NCBI RefSeq assembly: GCF_000399685.1
Contig: NZ_KB976987.1
Coordinates: 1,238,954 to 1,302,953, forward strand
Source of the DNA: Acinetobacter pittii ANC 4050
Lineage (GTDB): Bacteria > Pseudomonadota > Gammaproteobacteria > Pseudomonadales > Moraxellaceae
Direction of reading: 5' to 3'
Length of the DNA stretch: 64,000 nucleotides
Below the pieces are notes generated by a model. It did no database searches. It was not told where the DNA came from and saw nothing but the letters and a program-made list of their open reading frames with translations. A program made the translations under genes and the position numbers. Below, piece after piece: positions 19,126 to 27,869 of this stretch (the first letter of the stretch is position 1; the number at the start of each line of letters is the position of its first letter).

Positions 19126-19844
19126 GCGTCCAATTGCCAGTCTATGGGCTCAATGCCATGTTGTTTCAAATATTGATTTGTTTTTGAAAACACTTTGCAC
19201 CCGAAAAACCCCCCTCTATTTGCAGCAAGAGGTGATGGATGAGCGGCTGTTAAAACCAAGTGTTTATCTCTATTTATACGTTGTCCTTTGCGCTGCGCAT
19301 AAGCACCCCACAAAATAAATACTACATGTTCTCTTTGCTCATTTAAAACATCAATAACTTCATCAGTAAAGGCTTCCCAACCCTGTTTTTGATGCGAAGT
19401 CGGCTGTCCAGCTTCAACTGTAAGCACGCTATTCAGCAAGAGTACACCTTGTTTAGCCCATTTTGTTAAGTCGCCATGGCGAGGAGCTGGAATACCTAAA
19501 TCTGTATGTAATTCATGAAAAATATTGCGTAAAGATGGCGGTAATGCAATACCTTTTTGAACAGAGAAACTTAATCCATTGGCTTGATTTGGGCCGTGAT
19601 ATGGGTCTTGCCCTAAAATCACAACTTTCACTTCAGCCAATGGTGTCGTATTTAAAGCATTAAAGATTTGCTTACTCGGTGGATATATTATTTTTTGAGC
19701 TTGTTTCTGTTGAAATAAGAAATCGCGCAAGTTATCCATCTGAGGACTTAATAGAAAAGGTGCTAAAGATCTTTTCCAACTTTCTTCTAATTGAACTTTA
19801 CTGAGTTTATCTTGCTGTTGCTCAGTTAATTGCATTAATGTCAT
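19122..19844 (-). CDS. ung: Uracil-DNA glycosylase (family 1)
   Basis: It removes uracil from DNA, starting base-excision repair of deaminated cytosine. The 240-residue protein has the water-activating motif [20 protein letters not shown] near 66-85 and the DNA minor-groove loop [15 protein letters not shown] near 198-212. The Leu-to-Ala change after HPSPL in place of the usual Ser is a minor variation. Its end overlaps the start of the hydratase-family gene by 4 bases, suggesting translational coupling. Confidence 0.96.
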   Translation of the reverse strand: MTLMQLTEQQQDKLSKVQLEESWKRSLAPFLLSPQMDNLRDFLFQQKQAQKIIYPPSKQIFNALNTTPLAEVKVVILGQDPYHGPNQANGLSFSVQKGIALPPSLRNIFHELHTDLGIPAPRHGDLTKWAKQGVLLLNSVLTVEAGQPTSHQKQGWEAFTDEVIDVLNEQREHVVFILWGAYAQRKGQRINRDKHLVLTAAHPSPLAANRGGFFGCKVFSKTNQYLKQHGIEPIDWQLDA

Positions 19845-19888
19845 CCTAGATCAATTTTCAATTCTACAAATACTGTAAGTAATTCGAT

Positions 19889-20485
19889 TTATACTTCGAC
19901 TTGTAAATCAACTTGAGGATTATTAAATTTAATCCCTGTTTTCAAGTCTTCATACATGCGTGGATTTGCCCACTCTATCTGAATTTGTTCTGAAAAAACA
20001 ATTCTATCGAGACTTAAAATACCCATTTGTTCATTTTGAATATCTTCAATAAAGCTTTGAGCATATCCAGTATCAGTCTCATGAACAATAACAGAATACA
20101 CTTCAACATCACCTTCCCCATTTTGAGTGACTGTTGATTGCAAAACTTGCTGAGCTAGATAAAAGAATATACGTGAAAACTGTTCAGCCGACGGTGAAAC
20201 TGGTAAAGAAATCCAACGAGCACTAAAAGTCTGGCATGCATCAATATATTGGGGATCATCTTTTTCCCAAAAACAGATTGCATGGTCAAAGCTATCGAAA
20301 AGATCTTTTATTACTCCCTTTAGGAGTCCAAAATCATAAACCATTTGCCCATGATCTAATTTCGAAGCTTTAAGCAATAATTCAACTTTATAGCTATGTC
20401 CATGAATTGATCGCTTACAACGATCCGATGTACAGTTACGTACAACATGTGCATTTTCAAACTTAAATAACTTACGAATTAACAT
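19889..20485 (-). CDS. queD: 6-carboxytetrahydropterin synthase-like protein (QueD/PTPS family)
   Basis: It makes 6-carboxy-5,6,7,8-tetrahydropterin from dihydroneopterin triphosphate in queuosine synthesis. Zinc and active-site features are visible: FKFENAHVVRNCTSDRCKRSIHGHSYKVEL holds the first His, a catalytic Cys and the HGH pair. GQMVYDFGLLKGVIKDLFDSFDHAIC fits the family core, and VIVHETDTGYAQS carries the conserved Glu. At 198 residues it is longer than the roughly 120-residue E. coli QueD, with an insertion around 85-130. This longer form could act on a related pterin. It precedes ung with a 44-base gap. Confidence 0.85.
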   Translation of the reverse strand: MLIRKLFKFENAHVVRNCTSDRCKRSIHGHSYKVELLLKASKLDHGQMVYDFGLLKGVIKDLFDSFDHAICFWEKDDPQYIDACQTFSARWISLPVSPSAEQFSRIFFYLAQQVLQSTVTQNGEGDVEVYSVIVHETDTGYAQSFIEDIQNEQMGILSLDRIVFSEQIQIEWANPRMYEDLKTGIKFNNPQVDLQVEV

Positions 20486-20713
20486 GTGCCAAATCGATCA
20501 TTCCTTCTAAGAACATTATTATAAAGCAAAAGACGAAAATTTCGCACCACTTTTCAATTAGAAACAATTAGCAAAAAGTATGATAAGACTTGTGAAGAAA
20601 CATTGAAGCTACGCATATAAAAAATTTAGATTTATTCCAATATGTACTCGAGAAAAATTTATAATTACAAACCTCGATATTCCACCAAAAGCAAATAAAT
20701 TATAAATTTTCAA

Positions 20714-21673
20714 TTAGTTAAAAGGCGCCATATTTCTAGAATATACATAAACCTGCTTATCGCTGCGCATTAAGGCACTTGTAAACTGTCTTTTTCTATT
20801 ATTCAACACAACCTCAATTTGTGCCTGAAAAAAGCTCGACTTCACATCTAAAAGGCTATTAACTTCAGTTTTCTTTTGTGTATCAACTGCTGAAAAAGCA
20901 TTCAATTGCCATAATTCATCAATATTTTGAAAGAATTTTAAATTTTGTTGGCGTGATTGAAGTTCTTTTTCTATAGTCCCTAAATCTAATTTTTGATCAA
21001 TACTCGCTAATACTAATGGTGATGCAGTATTAATATTCACTTTTGTATTTTCAGGTAATGCCGATATGTATGGTGCAATTAAATCATATTTTTTCCCTTC
21101 AAAACCTCTTACCAACTTCAACTCTTCAATACGATGAAATTTAGCGTTTGAAGCCAAATAGCCAGGATCAAGGCCTTCATAATAGTTACTTTCTGCTCCC
21201 ATAGGTCCAGATGGTTCGTCATCTGGATCTTGCCAATCAATAACTGCTTGGCTTAACTCTGCCGGCAAACCTACACGCACAAGCAACCGCTCAAACCAAT
21301 TTTTAGCAGCTTCGTTTACCGTACCTTCATTAGTCGTTAAATTGTTCAGATTAAATTTACCTGACTCATCTAGTAAACGTCCCGATACGATTCCATCTTC
21401 TATTGGGAAAGGTGGCATCGGTTGTGCCCAGCTTTCCTTTAAATGATCAATACCACCAGCATTATTTGTATCTTGAATTAACAACTCAGAAAAAAAAGCT
21501 TCTGCACTTTTTGCATAAAGTAATGACTGATTTTGGCGCATCAAATAACCCGTATTTTCCATGGTATTAGTTTGATGCTTTGCAATAGAGGCAGCTAAAA
21601 TTGTAGCCAAAGCAACCATAATTAGAATGGTTAATAAAGCTACACCTTGCTGGTTCTTTTTATAGTGCAACAT
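20714..21673 (-). CDS. gspK: Type II secretion minor pseudopilin GspK
   Basis: GspK caps the tip of the type II secretion pseudopilus with GspI and GspJ. The 319-residue size marks it as the large minor pseudopilin. The prepilin cleavage site is near residue 10, QQGVALLTILIMVALATILA. It lacks the Glu at position +5 that other pseudopilins have, as is usual for GspK. A long globular region includes the DDEPSGPMGAESNYYEGLDPGY stretch, a family-typical calcium-site region, and helix-hairpin-helix-like NINTASPLVLASI. It starts 1 base after the gspJ stop and is the last gene of the H-I-J-K group. Confidence 0.94.
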   Translation of the reverse strand: MLHYKKNQQGVALLTILIMVALATILAASIAKHQTNTMENTGYLMRQNQSLLYAKSAEAFFSELLIQDTNNAGGIDHLKESWAQPMPPFPIEDGIVSGRLLDESGKFNLNNLTTNEGTVNEAAKNWFERLLVRVGLPAELSQAVIDWQDPDDEPSGPMGAESNYYEGLDPGYLASNAKFHRIEELKLVRGFEGKKYDLIAPYISALPENTKVNINTASPLVLASIDQKLDLGTIEKELQSRQQNLKFFQNIDELWQLNAFSAVDTQKKTEVNSLLDVKSSFFQAQIEVVLNNRKRQFTSALMRSDKQVYVYSRNMAPFN

Positions 21674-21674
21674 A

Positions 21675-22376
21675 TCACCCTCTTCCTTCTTTGGAGAGTG
21701 ATGAACCCCCTTGATTCAAGCTATAAACCCACTCATAAGTTACACCTGCAACCGTGAGTTGTATTTTTATACCTTTCGGTAACTTTCTAAATTCTTCAGG
21801 TTTTGTAGGGTCAAGATTAATTTCTGGCCACTTTGTCACTTCTTGCGGTGTCAACACCATAATTTGAAATTGTTCAACTTGGCTCAACAGTGTACTTGAT
21901 AGGGGCTGCTCTCTATTTGAAGTATTTAAATTACTATATTTAAGACGATAAAGCTTTTTTTGGTCAGGGTCATATTGATATTCAATACGCTCAAAAGGTG
22001 ATAATCCTTGCTTTAAAGGGTCAGTAACACCTGCCTTACTAAAACGAAGAACTTGATTATTAAGCTCTAGAGCTGGATGTAATTGCCCGCCTTGATTTGC
22101 TGACAAAGGTATAATCTGCAACGTATCACGCAAAACTTGTTGATAAGCATCTTGTAATTCAAACAACTGCACTTCATGTTGAGTATTACGATCACGGACT
22201 TTTAGTAAATAATCAAAAACCTTCCAACCCAACAGAGATAAAATAGCAAAAATTGCAATCGAAACTAAAAGCTCAACTAAAGTAAATCCTGAGGCCCGAA
22301 TTAATCGAGCACTGCTCGATCGTGCCGCAAGACGAGGAGCTGTGCTTTGAGAGCAAAAATATTTATTTTTTATCAT
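21675..22376 (-). CDS. gspJ: Type II secretion minor pseudopilin GspJ
   Basis: GspJ is a minor pseudopilin of the tip complex. The prepilin site is ASG/FTLVELLVSIAIFAIL with Glu at +5, followed by a 233-residue-class globular domain. The leader is unusual at about 30 residues, rich in Ser/Ala/Arg (LAARSSSARLIRASG), where type IV prepilin leaders are normally 5-15. Part of that leader is encoded by a perfect palindrome at 22304-22320. The start ATG overlaps the gspI stop by one base (TAATG). The leader may be a genuine extension or the result of a small insertion. Confidence 0.92.
   Translation of the reverse strand: MIKNKYFCSQSTAPRLAARSSSARLIRASGFTLVELLVSIAIFAILSLLGWKVFDYLLKVRDRNTQHEVQLFELQDAYQQVLRDTLQIIPLSANQGGQLHPALELNNQVLRFSKAGVTDPLKQGLSPFERIEYQYDPDQKKLYRLKYSNLNTSNREQPLSSTLLSQVEQFQIMVLTPQEVTKWPEINLDPTKPEEFRKLPKGIKIQLTVAGVTYEWVYSLNQGGSSLSKEGRG
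22304..22320. repeat. Perfect 17-bp palindrome inside the gspJ leader codons
   Basis: ATCGAGCA, C, TGCTCGAT. It is more GC-rich than its surroundings and lies in the segment that encodes the extra-long prepilin leader. Confidence 0.7.
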
Positions 22377-22756
22377 TATTTCGCTTTCATTGGGTAATTA
22401 AAAAATACCAAGTGGGTAATACCATTTTGAACTTTCCCCTTATCAGAATCATATAAACTAACTTGTACATCTACTTTTTGAACATTTGGACTAATTGTAG
22501 GTTGCGCAGATTTATCAATCTGCCAAGTCTCGCCTTGAGAAGCCACTTGCTTACTTTGTGTACCTTCGAGCCATTCCTGATTTATTTCCATTAAAGCAAC
22601 TTCATTCATTGCAACAAACTGTGCTTTTGTTCTAAGAATTGCATTTGAGGTAGATTGAGTATATTGCATGGCTACTTTAGTTAGCGCCACAGCCGCCACT
22701 GCAAAAATTGCTAAAGCAACCATCACTTCTAATAGAGTAAAACCTTTAGATTTCAT
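22376..22756 (-). CDS. gspI: Type II secretion minor pseudopilin GspI
   Basis: GspI nucleates the tip of the pseudopilus with GspJ and GspK. The 126-residue protein begins MKSKG/FTLLEVMVALAIFAVAAVAL, a short leader, prepilin peptidase site and Glu at +5, followed by the hydrophobic helix. The short globular domain includes FVAMNEVALMEINQEW, similar to the family ANN(E)xxL region. Its start lies inside the gspH end by 11 bases and its stop overlaps the gspJ start, so the four genes are translationally coupled. Confidence 0.94.
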   Translation of the reverse strand: MKSKGFTLLEVMVALAIFAVAAVALTKVAMQYTQSTSNAILRTKAQFVAMNEVALMEINQEWLEGTQSKQVASQGETWQIDKSAQPTISPNVQKVDVQVSLYDSDKGKVQNGITHLVFFNYPMKAK

Positions 22757-23297
22757 TTATTTTACCCAAATGATCAATTTGTATTTCTGAACCAATTGGT
22801 TTTTGCTCAAAGTAGAACTGGATTTTAACGGTTTTAGCTTCACCATTGCCAAACCAGATTAACTGAGGAGCTTGCCCTCCAATTAAATCGGTATTCGTAG
22901 CTTTTGAATAGTTTTGCGTATCTAAAGGTTGTACTGTAAACGATACATGTTTAGGCAGTTGCCGCGTAGTAAATTCTGAATATTTTTGCCAGCGATTTTT
23001 TATATCTTGAACCTGTAATTTACTCTGGTCGTGATATTCATACAGTTCATAAGAAAATGGTGAAACGTCGGTTTCGCTGAGAGTGGATAAAGCTAGAACA
23101 CGAGATTGATCAAGCGACTCTTTACCAATTTTATGTATATCAAGCAAAAATAGCTCTCTTGCTTGCATTGCTTTCTTTTGGTCAACCCCACCAATGTTAA
23201 GTACGACGAGTGAAGTCATAATCGTCATAATAACAATCACCACCATCACTTCAATAAGCGTAAAACCTTTTTGGGATCTAGGTGATTGAGTTTTCAT
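22746..23297 (-). CDS. gspH: Type II secretion minor pseudopilin GspH
   Basis: GspH is a minor pseudopilin thought to link the tip complex to the GspG shaft. The start MKTQSPRSQKG/FTLIEVMVVIVIMTIMTSLVVL shows an 11-residue leader, a prepilin peptidase site and Glu at +5. The remaining domain (183 residues in all) fits the GspH/FimT group. It is the first of the H-I-J-K genes and starts 6 bases after a TetR-type gene on the same strand. The other type II secretion genes are not in this window. Confidence 0.9.
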   Translation of the reverse strand: MKTQSPRSQKGFTLIEVMVVIVIMTIMTSLVVLNIGGVDQKKAMQARELFLLDIHKIGKESLDQSRVLALSTLSETDVSPFSYELYEYHDQSKLQVQDIKNRWQKYSEFTTRQLPKHVSFTVQPLDTQNYSKATNTDLIGGQAPQLIWFGNGEAKTVKIQFYFEQKPIGSEIQIDHLGKINEI

Positions 23298-23303
23298 ATC
23301 GAC

Positions 23304-23918
23304 CTAAGCATATTGCTCAACAGCTTGTTTAGGTAAGGCTAATGCCTGATCAATATAAGCCACTCTCAAAGTGTCTCTTGAACCTAAATACCGTTGGTAA
23401 AAACTTGAATTGAGAATAGCTGCTGCACCATGAGTTAATGACCAAATAGAAGCCAAATAATCACGAGTTGTCATATTACTTTGAATAGATTCTAAATAAT
23501 GATCTGTCATACGAATGATAATTCGCAATCGCTGTTTACGGACCTGATAAAGCTCATGAAAAAGATGATGGACACCTTGAGCAGTGATTGAGAGTTTTTC
23601 TTCAATTTGGTGAAATAAAACTGTTCGCTCAGGATGGTGTAAATGATGCAACATGAAAAAAGCTAAATGTTCTGGAAAGGCCTTTTCAGTATCTTGAACC
23701 ATTTCAAGTAACATACGCTCATTACGAATAATCAACAGCATGTACAACTCATCTTTGCTTTGAAAGTGTTTGTACAAAGTTCCTTTTGCTAAATCAAGCT
23801 CAGCAGCCAGGACATCAAGTGTCATTCCAGCTTCGCCATTTTCTAGCAATAATTGTTCCGCAACCTGAAATATTAATACTTCTCTTGCTCGGAACTGAGC
23901 CTGACGATCCATCTTCAC
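23304..23918 (-). CDS. TetR/AcrR-family transcriptional regulator
   Basis: This is a 204-residue one-component regulator. The N-terminal helix-turn-helix at about 12-58 shows GMTLDVLAAELDLAKGTLYKHFQSKDEL, and the C-terminal helical domain binds an unknown ligand. A GTG start at 23918 has GAGAG 7 nt upstream; an ATG two codons later is the alternative. It sits between the tatD-type gene (30 bases) and gspH (6 bases) on the same strand, so it is probably carried on the same transcript. Whether it controls gspHIJK is unknown. Confidence 0.88.
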   Translation of the reverse strand: MKMDRQAQFRAREVLIFQVAEQLLLENGEAGMTLDVLAAELDLAKGTLYKHFQSKDELYMLLIIRNERMLLEMVQDTEKAFPEHLAFFMLHHLHHPERTVLFHQIEEKLSITAQGVHHLFHELYQVRKQRLRIIIRMTDHYLESIQSNMTTRDYLASIWSLTHGAAAILNSSFYQRYLGSRDTLRVAYIDQALALPKQAVEQYA

Positions 23919-23948
23919 GCAATTACTCTCTTATATAGTTTCTATAAC

Positions 23949-24722
23949 CTAAATCGCTTTTAACAAGTTCTCAAAATTTTGTGAGGTGATCATTGCAATT
24001 TCCTCAACCGATTTATCATATACATCACTGAGCGCTTTGGCTACATAAGGCACATATTTTGGCTCATTTGTTTTACCACGATATGGAACAGGGGCTAAAT
24101 ATGGACTATCTGTTTCAATTAAAAGACGATCTAGAGGAACCTGTTTAGCAACATCTCTTAGATCTTGCGCGTTCTTAAATGACACAATGCCGGAAAAAGA
24201 AATGTAATAGCCACAATCCAGCACAGCTTTAGCCGTTTCCCAATCCTCAGTAAAACAATGCAGAATCCCATGTGTTGAGTTTTCAGCACGAATAATATCT
24301 ACCGTATCATGCTTTGCTGAACGGGTATGAACGACAACTGGTTTTTTTACAATTTTTGAAGCTTGGATATGTCTTGCAAAACATGCCTTTTGCTCCTCAA
24401 TAAAATCTGTACTGTGATAATAATCTAGTCCAGTTTCACCTAAAGCCCATACTTTTTCTGATTGAGCTAAGTCAACTAAATATTCGGTTGTTGCGCGTGT
24501 CATAGTATCTACATCTTCACAAGGATGTACGCCGACCGTATAACCAACGTCTTCATGTTTTTTTGCAATTTCTGCTAGTGCAATATGGTCATCTAGATCT
24601 ACGGAAATTGCCATAAACTTAGACACTCCTTCTGCTCGCGCTGCTGCAAGCGCAAGATCCAGATCACCGTTATAAGGCGTTAAATCCAACATCGTTAAAT
24701 GGCAATGCGTATCAACAAACAC
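23949..24722 (-). CDS. TatD-family metal-dependent hydrolase (YcfH type)
   Basis: TatD proteins are metal-dependent DNases or 3'-phosphodiesterases with a TIM-barrel fold. The 257-residue protein starts MFVDTHCHLTMLDL (the HxH metal pair), carries GETGLDYYHS (metal-bridging Glu), HTR near 130 and HCF near 150, and ends with LIETDSPYLAPVPYRGK, the conserved metal Asp segment. The set holB-pilZ-tatD in this order is conserved in Pseudomonas and relatives. The substrate of this paralogue is not certain. Confidence 0.93.
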   Translation of the reverse strand: MFVDTHCHLTMLDLTPYNGDLDLALAAARAEGVSKFMAISVDLDDHIALAEIAKKHEDVGYTVGVHPCEDVDTMTRATTEYLVDLAQSEKVWALGETGLDYYHSTDFIEEQKACFARHIQASKIVKKPVVVHTRSAKHDTVDIIRAENSTHGILHCFTEDWETAKAVLDCGYYISFSGIVSFKNAQDLRDVAKQVPLDRLLIETDSPYLAPVPYRGKTNEPKYVPYVAKALSDVYDKSVEEIAMITSQNFENLLKAI

Positions 24723-24739
24723 TTTTCTTTCCTATTTAA

Positions 24740-25084
24740 TTACATGGTATAACTTGGGCGGTCTAGAGACATACTACCAGCCAAAACTCGTTCTGCCTCG
24801 TTTTTATAGTAAATTCCCTTATCTCCACTCAACTGAATAGCAAAACCTTGAGGTTTAAATCCACTTTGCTTATGGGAGATCCAGATTACCTTACCTGTTA
24901 GAGGAATTTTTTGAGACTGCTCAGGCAAAGTTGCCAAAATGAAAATTTCTTGTCCCATCTTTACCTTTTGTTTTGATGGTACGAATAGACCTCCACCTTG
25001 CACATACCCCATATAGCTTGCTTGTAAAGTAGCTTTATCAGGAATATTTACCTGAATAATCCCCCCCATTTGCGGCTGCATCAT
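24740..25084 (-). CDS. pilZ: PilZ-domain protein, type IV pilus assembly
   Basis: This is a 114-residue single-domain PilZ protein. The typical type IV pilus PilZ is needed for twitching but lacks the c-di-GMP-binding RxxxR and D/NxSxxG motifs. Here too no RxxxR precedes the barrel; the sequence starts GGIIQVNIPDKATLQASYMGYVQGGGLFVPS and ends QGFAIQLSGDKGIYYKNEAERVL. It lies between holB (7 bases) and tatD (17 bases), the arrangement of P. aeruginosa pilZ, which supports the assignment. Confidence 0.92.
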   Translation of the reverse strand: MMQPQMGGIIQVNIPDKATLQASYMGYVQGGGLFVPSKQKVKMGQEIFILATLPEQSQKIPLTGKVIWISHKQSGFKPQGFAIQLSGDKGIYYKNEAERVLAGSMSLDRPSYTM

Positions 25085-25091
25085 CTTCCCC

Positions 25092-26072
25092 TTAAATATT
25101 CATTAACGTTATAAACAACTGATCTATAATTAGTTGACTTTGTACATTTTGCTCAACAAGCTTTTTTGCTTGTTGTAATTCATTATAAATATTAAATAAG
25201 CTTTCTAAATCATAATATGAGCTTAACTGATCAAAATCTAAATCAGTATTTTTCTGTGGTTGATTTAGCTTGACACAAATTAAATCACCCAACAAGTATT
25301 CAAAAAGCATTATAAAATCACTAAAGCTTAATTCTTTTTGCCACTTGCCAGAGAAAAATAGAGGCATATCTTTTTGAGCAACAATCTTAAGCCAGTCATT
25401 TAAGAAAATCAGCCTTTTCGCAAACCAATCACTTTTAGCAATTTCTATTGCTTGTAAAGGCATATCATTGGATAAACCAAGTAATAAATCTGGTTGTACT
25501 TCTGCAATCTCAGATAAATGTTCATTCAAATAGGATGTAGCTTGCTCGTAGGAGATACGATCCAAAGCAAAATGCTGTAAACGGCTACGAATAGTGGCAG
25601 GTAATTTAAGGTAGTGATCAGCCAATAAAATTAAAACAACACGCTCCCCCGGCTCTTCTAAAGTCTTTAGTAAAGCATTTGAGGATGCCAAATTAAGCGC
25701 CTCAGCAGGTTCAATCACAATAACGCGCCAACCTTCTCCCGTTTGTTGTACGAAAGGTAGTAAGTCACGTATCTTTTCTATTTTAATTTTTGCATTCTGC
25801 TTTTTATTTTCTTCATCCGTTGTGATATGAACATAATTGGGATGAGTGTCTGATTTTAGCCATTGGCAACTGCTACATTCCCCACAAGGGCCTTGCGCCT
25901 GCTTATTTAAACAAAGCACCCACGCTAAAAAATGCTTAGCAAAAGCATGTTTCCCACACCCTTGCTTGCCGTAAAATAAGAGACCATGTCCAATATTGGG
26001 AAACCTTGTAGTCAAGGTATCCCATGTTGTTTGCTGCCAAGGATAAACCTTTGAAGTTACATTCGGATTCAT
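25092..26072 (-). CDS. holB: DNA polymerase III subunit delta'
   Basis: This is the clamp-loader subunit of the replicase. The 326-residue protein begins with an AAA+ P-loop-like GKQGCGKHAFAKHFL near 32-45, then the four-cysteine zinc module CGECSSCQWLKSDTHPNY at about 64-80 with an earlier Cys. RVIVIEPAEALNLASSNALLKTLEEPGERVVLIL and the ATIRSRLQ (SRC-like) segment complete the AAA+ core. It is followed by pilZ 7 bases later and preceded by kdsB 13 bases upstream. Confidence 0.94.
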   Translation of the reverse strand: MNPNVTSKVYPWQQTTWDTLTTRFPNIGHGLLFYGKQGCGKHAFAKHFLAWVLCLNKQAQGPCGECSSCQWLKSDTHPNYVHITTDEENKKQNAKIKIEKIRDLLPFVQQTGEGWRVIVIEPAEALNLASSNALLKTLEEPGERVVLILLADHYLKLPATIRSRLQHFALDRISYEQATSYLNEHLSEIAEVQPDLLLGLSNDMPLQAIEIAKSDWFAKRLIFLNDWLKIVAQKDMPLFFSGKWQKELSFSDFIMLFEYLLGDLICVKLNQPQKNTDLDFDQLSSYYDLESLFNIYNELQQAKKLVEQNVQSQLIIDQLFITLMNI

Positions 26073-26085
26073 TAAAAATTAACGC

Positions 26086-26847
26086 TTATTCAAAAGATTC
26101 AACAGGCATATTATTTAAGCGATCAAGATCAGCTTGTGTGTCCACACCGGGTGGTAAATTTGCTTCGGCTACAGCGATTGCAATTCGATGACCATTTTCT
26201 AAAACACGTAATTGTTCAAGACTCTCAAGCTTTTCAAGTTTACCCATATCCCATGTTACATACTCTTGTAATAAGTTCACTCGATAAGCATACAAACCTA
26301 AATGACGAAATGCTTGTGTATGTAAAGTTGGTTCAGCATGCTTAGCCCCATCTCGATCATACGGAATAGTTGCACGGCTAAAATATAATGCTTCATTTTG
26401 TTTAGACATGACTACTTTTACAATACTGTCCCGCTGAAACTCATCTAAGGTATGAATTGGCTCACACAACGTAGACATTGAACAATTTGGTTTATCCACC
26501 AAAAGTTTCGCAACTTGTTGGACAAGTTGAGCTGGCAACAAAGGTTCATCACCCTGAACATTTACAATAATATCGTCTGCATCCCAGCCTTTAATACGAG
26601 CAACTTCACTTAAACGGTCTGTTCCTGAAGGATGATCCGGACTCGTAAGAACCACATCAACTCCATCTGCACGGCAAATCTCAGCAATACGCTCGTCATC
26701 TGTTGCCACACACAGATCATCAAAACCTTCGACTTTTTTTGCCTGATCCACTACACGTAAAATCATAGGACGGTTATGAATAAGCAACAATGGTTTACCT
26801 GGCAAACGCGAACTTGAGAAGCGTGCTGGAATGACGATGTGTTTCAT
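26086..26847 (-). CDS. kdsB: 3-deoxy-manno-octulosonate cytidylyltransferase
   Basis: It activates Kdo with CTP to CMP-Kdo for the lipopolysaccharide or lipooligosaccharide inner core. The 253-residue protein shows [19 protein letters not shown] (nucleotide-binding N-terminus), [41 protein letters not shown] (metal Asp) and [16 protein letters not shown], all hallmarks of KdsB. It lies 9 bases downstream of lpxK in the msbA-lpxK-kdsB group. Confidence 0.97.
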   Translation of the reverse strand: MKHIVIPARFSSSRLPGKPLLLIHNRPMILRVVDQAKKVEGFDDLCVATDDERIAEICRADGVDVVLTSPDHPSGTDRLSEVARIKGWDADDIIVNVQGDEPLLPAQLVQQVAKLLVDKPNCSMSTLCEPIHTLDEFQRDSIVKVVMSKQNEALYFSRATIPYDRDGAKHAEPTLHTQAFRHLGLYAYRVNLLQEYVTWDMGKLEKLESLEQLRVLENGHRIAIAVAEANLPPGVDTQADLDRLNNMPVESFE

Positions 26848-26856
26848 TTTTTCTAC

Positions 26857-27867
26857 CTAAGATAATTGAATATCAAGTTCTTGCAATTGCTGTTTTAAAA
26901 CCTGATAACACTGTGGAGACAGGACGGCTTTAACAGGAACCACCCAAATAGACTGTTTAAATTCAGGATGCTTTTCAAGTAATGCTAATAATTTAACCGC
27001 ATCTTTTTCAGTTGTAACAAGCGGCAGGTCATCATTAAAAATCAAATCACTAATTGTGTAATCATGATGGTCACGAAATGCGTGTTCTTGAAATTGTTTC
27101 AGACCCAAATCTTTAAGTGTTTGATAAAAGCGTTGAGGAAAGCCAATACCGACTAGAGCGTGATAACTATTCTCAGGATTGAAATTGGGTTTAGAACTAG
27201 ACAAAGGATTGAGTAAATATGGCTGTCCTACCTCGAGGTGCATATTTAATTCTGTAACGGGTTTATAAGTATGCTCAATCACCGTTCCTATTTCTAAACG
27301 CTCAACAGGTTCGCGTAAATAGCCTTCGGGTAATAATTTTTTATTACCTAGACCACGATTTTGATCGAGTACAATCCACTCTATTTGCCGTCCTAATGCC
27401 CAATGCTGTAGCCCATCGTCACTGATAATCAAATCTATTTCTGATGACTTAAGCAATAGCTCTATAGCAGCCTGCCGATTAGGACCCACCGCCATTGGTA
27501 CACTTGTAGCCTGAACAATTAATGCAGGCTCATCTCCGACCTGAGCGACTTGTGCACCTGAGGTAACTAACATGGGAAAAGGACCACTACCCCCATACCC
27601 CCGACTAATTACCCCCACTTTTACATTATGCTGCTGTAGATAATTCACCAGTTGTATTAATAATGGAGTCTTCCCACTTCCTCCCACTGTAATATTACCT
27701 ATAACCATCACAGGCACAGGTGCTTTATAAACCGGCTTAAAACCTGAATGATAAAGATTACGATTAAATAGAAACCCAGCACGATACAAGCAAGATAATG
27801 GACGTAAAGCAACCAACCAACTTGATTGCTTATTCCATGCATTTTGGATTAGCTGGGCTAATGACAT
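26857..27867 (-). CDS. lpxK: Tetraacyldisaccharide 4'-kinase
   Basis: It phosphorylates the 4' position of the lipid A disaccharide at the inner membrane. The 336-residue protein has an N-terminal hydrophobic membrane-contact helix (WLVALRPLSCLYRAGFLF), the P-loop VIGNITVGGSGKTPLLIQLV near 55-75, VISRGYGG, and IISDDGLQHWALGRQIEWIVLD with the catalytic Asp-His pair. It begins 2 bases after the msbA stop. The order msbA-lpxK-kdsB couples lipid A completion to flipping and core sugar supply. Confidence 0.97.
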   Translation of the reverse strand: MSLAQLIQNAWNKQSSWLVALRPLSCLYRAGFLFNRNLYHSGFKPVYKAPVPVMVIGNITVGGSGKTPLLIQLVNYLQQHNVKVGVISRGYGGSGPFPMLVTSGAQVAQVGDEPALIVQATSVPMAVGPNRQAAIELLLKSSEIDLIISDDGLQHWALGRQIEWIVLDQNRGLGNKKLLPEGYLREPVERLEIGTVIEHTYKPVTELNMHLEVGQPYLLNPLSSSKPNFNPENSYHALVGIGFPQRFYQTLKDLGLKQFQEHAFRDHHDYTISDLIFNDDLPLVTTEKDAVKLLALLEKHPEFKQSIWVVPVKAVLSPQCYQVLKQQLQELDIQLS

Positions 27868-27869
27868 GC

